NCBI GenBank assembly: GCA_043801935.1
Contig: JAZDLO010000049.1
Coordinates: 1 to 12,827, forward strand
Direction: 5' to 3'
Origin: JAZDLO01 sp043801935
Lineage (GTDB): Bacteria; Actinomycetota; Thermoleophilia; RBG-16-64-13
Length of the DNA: 12,827 nt
In this document: one piece after another, positions 7,722 to 12,827 of the stretch
Position numbering within the stretch: the first letter of the stretch is position 1
How the letters are laid out: each line of letters starts with the position of its first letter
Made by a program: the position numbers and the translations under genes
Notes under the pieces: model-generated
Database searches by the model: none
What the model was told of the DNA's origin: nothing
What the model saw: the letters and a program-made list of their open reading frames with translations, nothing else

Positions 7722-8110
7722 TCCGGCTCCTTACGCGTATGCTTCGCACACCGCAGGGCCCCTGCTCTCCCAAGGGTCACACGTGGATCCTGGGCGAGGC
7801 GCTGGGCCACCCGTGTCCCGCATGAGGGTACGCCGGCATCCGCTCCTTCAGCCTCTCCAGCGGCCGACAATTGCACCGGCCTGCATTCAAGAAGCTCGGG
7901 TCGGGGGGATACGAGGGTTTGCGAGATCGGACCGGGGTCAGGCGTGATCGCCTCGGATCCTCGGCCGCGTGCGAAGGAGTTCAAAGAGGGAGCACCGGCC
8001 GTCAAGCGTCGGTGCCACATGCTCCACCCCGTGCCCAAGTGCCCCGCCCCCAGTGCGAAGATCTCCCGCAACGTAACATCCGCTCAGACTAACATCAGAA
8101 TCCCGAATTA
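7722..8110 (-). other. Long leader of glcDEF, without a recognisable gene
   Basis: This stretch lies between glcD and the left regulatory box and would be a ~390-base untranslated leader if transcription starts at the box. One minus-strand frame of 117 codons runs from TTG at 8071 to a TGA at 7720-7718 that overlaps the glcD GTG as GTGA. It has no Shine-Dalgarno site, is Arg/Gly/Ala/Pro-rich and matches nothing I recognise, so I do not call it a gene. An imperfect 8-bp stem (7992-7999 with 8008-8015, one mismatch) is present. At 8107-8112 the minus strand reads CATAAT, a good -10 match at the outer edge of the box, without a matching -35, as expected for an activated promoter. Confidence 0.45.
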
Positions 8111-8155
8111 TGAGCCGTGGTTTATCATGGTTTTGTCCTGTTAGTAACCTATGGC
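8111..8155 (-). promoter_or_regulatory. Left copy of a 45-base regulatory box, upstream of glcDEF
   Basis: This segment matches the reverse complement of 9960-10004 at 38 of 45 positions, beginning TGAGCCGTGGTTT and ending TAACCTATGGC on the plus strand. Read toward glcD (minus strand) it contains AAACCATG and AAACCACG ten bases apart, and GGTT-N13-AACC. It lies downstream of the regulator's stop and upstream of glcD, in the same orientation relative to glcD as the right copy has to the aminotransferase gene. It is probably a binding site for the PAS-LuxR regulator; the binding protein is inferred. Confidence 0.75.
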
Positions 8156-8181
8156 TAGCGCGAGACGATTCCGCGTGGCTT

Positions 8182-8206
8182 CCGGGCGCGTTTCGCGGCG
8201 CCCCGG
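8182..8206 (-). terminator. GC-rich terminator-like hairpin after the regulator gene
   Basis: CCGGGCGC (8182-8189) pairs with GCGCC-c-CGG ending at 8206, with one bulged C; inside, CGCG-TTT-CGCG offers an alternative fold. It starts 31 bases after the regulator stop on the transcribed strand. No T-run follows, so it would be an imperfect intrinsic terminator or an mRNA end-protecting stem separating the regulator transcript from glcDEF. Confidence 0.4.
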
Positions 8207-8236
8207 TGGCGCGGCGCAGATGGGCCGGGCCTTGGG

Positions 8237-9919
8237 CTATGTTCGGGTCTCATCGCGAAGCTGCGGCTCTGTGGACGGCTTGTCGTTGCTGCCTTCCTGG
8301 TCGACAAGCCTGAGGAGCGCTGCCACATCCGGTTCGTACGGGCTCCGCGGCCGGGCGGGGATGTCATCGCGTGAGGTCGTCTCCGCCGGAACGATCACGG
8401 TGCTGACCGTGACTTGGGACAGACTGGTGCCCGTGCCGTGAAGTCCGAGCTTCTGTCGAATGTTGCCACGATGGAAGGTCACGGTGGCGGGCGACAAGTG
8501 CAGGATGCGCGCGATTTCCTCCGTTGTCTTACCGGCCCTCACGAGCTGTAGGACCTCGTGCTCTCGCCGGGTGAGACCGTGCGCGTGGGCCAGCCGAGAA
8601 CCGCTGGTCTCCAGCAGCGGGCTCGCGATCTCGTTCAGGGTCTGCTTCACGACGTCGAGAAGGGACGCCTCCGGATGGTCGGAGAATGCGGCGGCGAGAC
8701 GGTCCAACGTCGGTAACACGAGTCGTTCGATGTTCTCCGCCAGCACCCGTCCGCGCTCCTCGAGCTCGCTGCGTCTCTGCTCCATGAGGACCTGGAGCGC
8801 CACGTTGTGCCTCTCAAGGTCGCGCGTCTTCTCTCGAAGGGCGGCCTCGGACTTGGCGAGGGCATTGACGGCCCGCTTGCGCTCGGTCACATCCACACCC
8901 AGCACGAACGCCATCTGCTCGTTTCCGACGACGAACGGCACGACCGTGGCAAGGAGCCACTTACGGGTGTCCCCGATGTCGACCTCGATCTCGCGAGCCT
9001 CTGGGGTATCCCCCTTGGCTGCTTCGGGCACATCCGGGCCCTTGGCTCGCCACACCAGGTCTTCAGGGAAGATCGCGGCGGCAGCTTGCCCCACGAGCCC
9101 GTCGCGTTGGACGCGGAACAGACTCGTGGCGGACTGGCTGGCGTCCACCACGAAGCCGCTCCCATCTATCAGAAAGGCCGGCATGAGGGCCTTCTGGAAT
9201 AGCCCCTCCCGGAGCCCGGCTGACTCCTCGCGGGCTTGGGCAAGACTTTTCTCGGGCGTGATGTCACGCAAGCCCCCCGCCATCCACTCAGCCTTCCCAT
9301 CGCCCCCGGGAATCACGATCCCCCAGTCGCTGACCGAGACATAGCTGCCGTCCCCGCGGCGCAGTCGATACTCGCTTCGAAAGGCGGAATTGGCGCGCAG
9401 TGCCTCATCGTTCTCGGCGACCATCCTGGCGAGGTCCTGCGGATGCACGCGCGCGAACCACTCCTCCACGATCGTGGGCACGTCGCGATTCGATATGTCC
9501 AGCAACTCCTGCATGCCCGGGACGATCATCGTCCCCTTGGGAACGTGCCAGACGTACCAGACGGCGAAATGGGCTTCGACAATACTCCTGAGCATCGTGT
9601 CGATCACGATCTTTGGTATGTCTTTCACCGGCTCGTCGCCGACGAGGGCGTCTGAGACCAGCCTGAGAGGCAGGCCGCCGAATTCGAACGCTCGAGACGT
9701 TCTGGATTCCGCGTCGACTCCGGCCGCATCGACTCCGGGTCGGTTTGATCCCACCACAGCGGCATCATCGCCAAGGACCAGCGCGGGAGCGCTACGCCAC
9801 CCCAGCACGGTCGTCAGAGCACGTCGAATCTCTGTGGCGCGGGCCTGCTTCGACTTCGCTTCGCCGGGTGAGGTGGGCAGGGGATCGTCACCTGAATCCT
9901 GTTCTCGAACTACCCGCAT
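8237..9919 (-). CDS. PAS-PAS-LuxR-type transcriptional regulator
   Basis: This 560-residue cytoplasmic protein has a poorly conserved N-terminus (1-100), a PAS_3-like domain (about 105-225, with 'VHPQDLARM', 'FRSEYRLRRGDGSYVSVSDWG' and a closing 'GLRDITPEKSLAQ'), a second PAS domain (about 235-348, 'FLIDGSGFVVDAS' to 'GVDVTERKRA'), a coiled-coil linker (about 345-400) and a LuxR/NarL-type helix-turn-helix ('LTRREHEVLQLVRAGKTTEE' at 449-468, then 'LSPATVTFHRGNIRQKLGL', 475-493). About 65 Pro/Asp/Arg-rich residues follow the DNA-binding domain, unusual because this domain normally ends the protein. No receiver, kinase or membrane domain is present, so it probably senses a ligand or redox cue directly through PAS. 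The ATG at 9919 has GGGAGGG just upstream; the alternative GTG at 9940 would put that site inside the gene. It is flanked by the two 45-base boxes and likely controls both adjacent operons and itself. Confidence 0.9.
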   Translation of the reverse strand: MRVVREQDSGDDPLPTSPGEAKSKQARATEIRRALTTVLGWRSAPALVLGDDAAVVGSNRPGVDAAGVDAESRTSRAFEFGGLPLRLVSDALVGDEPVKDIPKIVIDTMLRSIVEAHFAVWYVWHVPKGTMIVPGMQELLDISNRDVPTIVEEWFARVHPQDLARMVAENDEALRANSAFRSEYRLRRGDGSYVSVSDWGIVIPGGDGKAEWMAGGLRDITPEKSLAQAREESAGLREGLFQKALMPAFLIDGSGFVVDASQSATSLFRVQRDGLVGQAAAAIFPEDLVWRAKGPDVPEAAKGDTPEAREIEVDIGDTRKWLLATVVPFVVGNEQMAFVLGVDVTERKRAVNALAKSEAALREKTRDLERHNVALQVLMEQRRSELEERGRVLAENIERLVLPTLDRLAAAFSDHPEASLLDVVKQTLNEIASPLLETSGSRLAHAHGLTRREHEVLQLVRAGKTTEEIARILHLSPATVTFHRGNIRQKLGLHGTGTSLSQVTVSTVIVPAETTSRDDIPARPRSPYEPDVAALLRLVDQEGSNDKPSTEPQLRDETRT

Positions 9920-9959
9920 GCTCCCTCCCGTCCTTGCCACGCGGAAGCTTCACGCGGTG

Positions 9960-10004
9960 GCTATAGGTTATTAATGGGATTAAACCATGAAAAACCACGG
10001 CTCA
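9960..10004 (+). promoter_or_regulatory. Right copy of the 45-base regulatory box, between the regulator and aminotransferase genes
   Basis: This is the inverted partner of 8111-8155 (38/45 matches). On the plus strand it reads from GCTATAGGTTATTAATGGG through AAACCATGAA and AAACCACGGC to TGA's complement TCA. It lies 40 bases before the regulator ATG (minus) and 149 bases before the aminotransferase ATG (plus), so one site could serve both divergent genes. GGTT-N13-AACC and the two AAACCAYG units ten bases apart are preserved in both copies although intervening bases differ, which suggests selection on these positions. Confidence 0.75.
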
Positions 10005-10104
10005 CAACGCAGGACCCCAATGGTATTCTCCGGGCAGGGTCCTCACCGCGGGTGGGGCGCTTGGTTTGCGCAGGCAGCCTATGTCCGACGCATCCTAAGT
10101 GGGC

Positions 10105-10133
10105 TTGACCATCATGGACGTCGATACCAATCA
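10105..10133 (+). promoter_or_regulatory. Weak promoter candidate for the aminotransferase operon
   Basis: TTGACC (10105-10110) matches a -35 element at five of six positions, and CAATCA stands 17 bases downstream as a poor -10. If used, initiation would fall very close to the ribosome site AGGAG at 10143-10147. The weak -10 makes this doubtful; a promoter nearer the box is an alternative. Confidence 0.2.
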
Positions 10134-10153
10134 CGAGCGATAGGAGTCAGGCG

Positions 10154-11479
10154 ATGTTCGAGATGTCGACCGAGGAAGCGATCAAACGTGACAAGCAGTA
10201 CTTGAGCCATGGCTGGGGCTACATCCCCATCAACGTCGTGAAGGGGCTGGGCTCCAAGTTCTGGGACTCCGAGGGCAAAGAGTACATCGACATGTTGTCT
10301 CAGACGGCCGGGGTGGTCGGGATCGGGCACTGCCACCCCAAGGTTGTGGCGGCGGTCAAGGAGCAGGCCGATAAGTCGTTTCACATCTTGACTTCCTTCA
10401 TCAACGACGCCCGGACCGCCTTCTCGGAGAAGCTCGCCGCCGTAGCCCCAGGGAAGCTGAAGAATAACTGCAAGATGTACATCTCCAGCGGCGGTTCTGA
10501 GGCCAACGAAGTGGCCTTGAAGATGGCGATGATCTCCACCGGCAAGAACGAAGTGATCTCGACATACTTCTCTTACCACGGGGGCACGCTGGCCGAACTG
10601 TCGCTGCTGGGTCAATCGTACAGCCGGGTCGGTCCTTGGCCCCGGTTTCCCGGGTTCCAGCAGATCCCCAATGCCTACTGCTACCGTTGCTACTTCGGCC
10701 AGAAGGGGCCCGACCACTGCAATCTCGAGTGCGCTGAAGCCCTTCGCTACGCCATCAAGTATGGCTCCGCCGGCAACGTTGCCGCTTTCATCCAGGAGCC
10801 GGTACCCGGCAACGGAGGACATATGGTCCCGCCCAAGCGCTACTTCAAGCGCATCCGCGAGATCTGCGACGAGAACGACGTCCTCTACATCCTAGACGAG
10901 GTTCAGACCGGCGTCGGCCGCTCCGGCAAGTGGTGGGCGGCCGAGTACTTCGACGTGGAGCCCGACATCTTCGTAACGTCCAAGGCCATCGGCGGCGGCA
11001 TGCCCGTCGCAGCCACCGTGATCAGGAACGGCCTCCTCCCGGAGCAGCTCATCGATGACCAGTGGCACATCTTCACCTTCGGCGGCAGCCCGATCTCCTG
11101 CGCGGCCGGGGCGGCCACCATCGACGTCGTGAACGAGGAGAAGCTGCCCGAGAAAGCAGCGCGGCAGGGTGAACGGTTGAGCAAGCGACTAAACGAGATG
11201 ATGGCCACGTATGAGTCCATAGGCGATGTCCGATCGATGGGTCTGTTCATCGGCGTGGAGATCGTCAAGGACAAGGCCACCAAGGAGCCATGGTTTGCCG
11301 GGGCGGGGAACATATTCGGTCTGGCTCTCAGCAAGGGCGCCCTGTTCGGCACCAACGGCTCCCGCGGCAACGGCAATGTCATCAAGCTGAAGCCGCCTCT
11401 GGTCTTGACCGACGCCGAGGCCGACAAAGCGCTGGATATCCTTGAGGAATCCATAGCCGAGAACGAGAAATCGCTCTAG
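10154..11479 (+). CDS. Class III PLP-dependent aminotransferase
   Basis: This 441-residue protein is a fold-type I, class III aminotransferase (the omega-amino acid, ornithine, GABA and alanine-glyoxylate group). Visible hallmarks are 'SSGGSEANE' (111-119, PLP phosphate loop), 'YHGG' (141-144), 'QEPVPGNGG' (214-222), 'LDEVQTGVGRSGKWWA' (247-262, with D248 pairing the pyridine nitrogen) and 'TSKAIGGGMPV' (275-285), in which K277 forms the Schiff base. 'FTFGGSPISCAAG' (307-319) completes the site. It also has four cysteines in 'YCYRC' (C176, C179) and 'CNLEC' (C189, C193), seen in some relatives. It transfers an amino group to a 2-oxoacid; the donor is unknown. With GlcDEF nearby, glyoxylate is a possible acceptor; with the AOR next, an omega-amine giving an aldehyde is equally possible. 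The ATG has AGGAG seven bases upstream. It is first in an operon with the AOR, 100 bases downstream. Confidence 0.9.
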   Translation: MFEMSTEEAIKRDKQYLSHGWGYIPINVVKGLGSKFWDSEGKEYIDMLSQTAGVVGIGHCHPKVVAAVKEQADKSFHILTSFINDARTAFSEKLAAVAPGKLKNNCKMYISSGGSEANEVALKMAMISTGKNEVISTYFSYHGGTLAELSLLGQSYSRVGPWPRFPGFQQIPNAYCYRCYFGQKGPDHCNLECAEALRYAIKYGSAGNVAAFIQEPVPGNGGHMVPPKRYFKRIREICDENDVLYILDEVQTGVGRSGKWWAAEYFDVEPDIFVTSKAIGGGMPVAATVIRNGLLPEQLIDDQWHIFTFGGSPISCAAGAATIDVVNEEKLPEKAARQGERLSKRLNEMMATYESIGDVRSMGLFIGVEIVKDKATKEPWFAGAGNIFGLALSKGALFGTNGSRGNGNVIKLKPPLVLTDAEADKALDILEESIAENEKSL

Positions 11480-11552
11480 CGACAGGCACTACATGCTACG
11501 TTTCGAAGCAACGCCTAGGACTAGGTGAGGTACCGGCAATCGCCGAAGCAGG

Positions 11553-11566
11553 CAAGTACGTACTTG
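11553..11566. repeat. Perfect 14-base palindrome between the aminotransferase and AOR genes
   Basis: CAAGTACGTACTTG is exactly self-complementary and ends 13 bases before the AOR ATG, just before its AGGAG ribosome site. A smaller CCTAG-GA-CTAGG inverted repeat lies at 11514-11525. As there is no loop, a dimeric protein's binding site is more natural than an RNA hairpin. It could also be chance. Confidence 0.4.
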
Positions 11567-11579
11567 TCAGGAGAAGACG

Positions 11580-12827
11580 ATGAGCGGATATTGGGGAAAG
11601 CTGATCGAGGTGGATCTCACCCAAGGCGTCAGCAAGACGATCCCGCTTCCGGAGAAGTCGAGGCGCGATTTCATCGGGGGCACAGGCCTGGCCGCGACCA
11701 TCCTCTACCAACAGATCCCAGCCGGTGCAGACCCGCTTGGTCCGGACAACGTCCTGGTGTTTGCCACGGGTCCCTTTCAGGGCGGGAGCAGGGTCCTGGG
11801 GAGCGGGCGGTTCTCGATCTGTGCAAAGTCTCCGTTGACCGGGATGTTCGGGGAGTCCACCGGAGGCGGCTACAACGCCGAGGAGTTCAAGAAGACCGGA
11901 TTCGACGCGCTTGTAGTCAAGGGCAAGGCTGCCGAGCCCGTCTACCTCTTCATCCACGATGGACAGGTGGAGATCCGTGATGCCTCGCATCTGTGGGGCA
12001 AGACGGACGCCTACGAGACGGAAGATGCGATCATCGCTGAGTTGAATGATCCGAAGATCCGGGTGGCCCCCATAGGAGCCGCGGGGGAGAATCTGGTCCG
12101 GTACGCCGGGGTCATCTGTAATCACGGGCATGGCTGCGCCGGCCGCACCGGCATGGGTGCCGTTATGGGCTCTAAGAATCTCAAGGCAATCGCTTTTCGG
12201 GGAACGAAGAGCGTGCCGATCGCGCGGCCCGCTGTGCTATCCGAACTCAAGAAGGAGTACGCAGAGCGCGCCAAGAGCGCCGATTTTGCGAAGGCGAACC
12301 GCGAGCTTGGTCAGGCAATGGCAGTCGTGCCGCGCGAGGAAAACGGGCTTCTTCCTATGAAGAACTTCCTGCAGGACCGCTGGCAGGACGGAGCCCGCAA
12401 ACTCGGCGCGGGCGAGGGCCAAGACTTCAATCCCGTCCTCAAGCCGAAGCCGGATGCCTGCTCGAACTGCATCATGGGCTGCCACCGGCGGGTCACGGTC
12501 AAAGATGGCCCCTATGCCATGGACAGCTATGGCCCGGAGTACGAAACCCTGGGGATGATGGGTTCCAACTGCCTTATCGACAACCTCTTCGCGATCAACA
12601 AGGCGAACGAACTGTGCAACCGGCACAGCCTCGACACTATCGAGTTCGGCGGGGTATGCGCCTTCGCGATGGAAGCCTACGAGCGGGGCGCGATCACCAA
12701 AGAAGACCTAGGCGGGATCGAACTCACCTGGGGCGACGGGGACGCAATGATCGCCCTCGTGGAGAAGATCGCGAAACGTGAGGGCCGGATCCCGCATCTT
12801 CTCGGCGAGGGTCTGAGGCCGGCGGGA
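11580..12827 (+). CDS. Aldehyde:ferredoxin oxidoreductase (tungstopterin) family protein, 3' end cut by the window
   Basis: The 416 codons present read openly from ATG at 11580 to the window edge; full-length members are about 600-640 residues. The start 'MSGYWGKLIEVDLT' is the characteristic N-terminus. Next come 'FIGGTGLAATIL' (31-42), 'ATGPFQGG' (62-69), the pterin-binding 'GRFSICAKSPLTGMFGEST' (76-94) and 'GAAGENLVRYAGVICN' (166-181), then 'AGRTGMGAVMGSKNLKAIA' (187-205). Three ligands of the [4Fe-4S] cluster are seen in C294-x2-C297-x3-C301; the fourth lies beyond the window in this family. 'GPEYETLGMMGSNC' (318-331) is also typical. The enzyme would oxidise an aldehyde to the acid with ferredoxin as acceptor, or work in reverse, in the cytoplasm of an anaerobe. 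AGGAG is six bases before the start. It follows the aminotransferase, so its aldehyde may come from transamination; this is inference. Confidence 0.92.
   Translation, partial: MSGYWGKLIEVDLTQGVSKTIPLPEKSRRDFIGGTGLAATILYQQIPAGADPLGPDNVLVFATGPFQGGSRVLGSGRFSICAKSPLTGMFGESTGGGYNAEEFKKTGFDALVVKGKAAEPVYLFIHDGQVEIRDASHLWGKTDAYETEDAIIAELNDPKIRVAPIGAAGENLVRYAGVICNHGHGCAGRTGMGAVMGSKNLKAIAFRGTKSVPIARPAVLSELKKEYAERAKSADFAKANRELGQAMAVVPREENGLLPMKNFLQDRWQDGARKLGAGEGQDFNPVLKPKPDACSNCIMGCHRRVTVKDGPYAMDSYGPEYETLGMMGSNCLIDNLFAINKANELCNRHSLDTIEFGGVCAFAMEAYERGAITKEDLGGIELTWGDGDAMIALVEKIAKREGRIPHLLGEGLRPAG

Noticed and set aside
8460..9344. Plus-strand frame of 294 codons opposite the regulator.
   Set aside because: Ser/Arg-rich translation antisense to conserved PAS and HTH domains; a shadow.
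8111..10004. The inverted boxes read as terminal inverted repeats of a transposable element.
   Set aside because: No transposase lies between them, no target duplication is visible at the outer edges, and their positions fit two promoter regions better. Kept only as an alternative.
10112..10822. Minus-strand frame of 236 codons opposite the aminotransferase.
   Set aside because: It is antisense to the intact PLP-enzyme gene and overlaps its conserved motifs, with no ribosome site worth noting.
3299..11569. The string GTACTTGTC recurs before the permease (about 3301-3309) and at the palindrome before the AOR (about 11560-11568).
   Set aside because: Nine bases only, in differing contexts, and it also appears inside coding sequence near 696; chance cannot be excluded.

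Overview
This window looks like the chromosome of a high-GC (roughly 60 % by eye), probably anaerobic bacterium. Starts are ATG or GTG behind clear Shine-Dalgarno sites, genes are packed in short operons, and an aldehyde:ferredoxin oxidoreductase (AOR, tungstopterin) family gene is present. I cannot fix the phylum from sequence alone; an anaerobic actinobacterial, Firmicutes or deltaproteobacterial lineage would all fit. No tRNA, rRNA, CRISPR array, insertion sequence or transposase is visible.

Layout. Minus strand, reading right to left: a PAS-PAS-LuxR transcription factor (8237-9919); then glcD-glcE-glcF (7721 down to 3588), a tightly coupled three-gene operon for an FAD/iron-sulfur 2-hydroxyacid (glycolate/lactate-type) dehydrogenase; then, after a 364-base gap, an APC-family amino-acid permease (1589-3223), a calcineurin-like metallophosphoesterase (528-1484) and the first 166 codons of a nucleotidyltransferase-fold protein that runs off the left edge. 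Plus strand, divergent from the regulator: a class III PLP aminotransferase (10154-11479) and the first 416 codons of an AOR (11580 to the right edge).

The most notable signal is a pair of near-identical 45-base boxes (38/45 matches) in inverted orientation on the two sides of the regulator gene: 8111-8155, in front of glcDEF, and 9960-10004, between the regulator and the aminotransferase/AOR operon. Each box points outward in the same orientation relative to the operon it precedes, and each contains AAACCAYG twice with a 10-base period. The simplest reading is that the regulator binds both boxes, controls both operons and probably itself.

Together the genes suggest one catabolic regulon: an amino-acid importer, an aminotransferase that may release an aldehyde or 2-oxoacid, a ferredoxin-linked aldehyde oxidase and a flavin/iron-sulfur hydroxyacid dehydrogenase. 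The substrate is not determined by the sequence. The permease-phosphoesterase-nucleotidyltransferase block may be a separate transcription unit; no copy of the box was seen before it.
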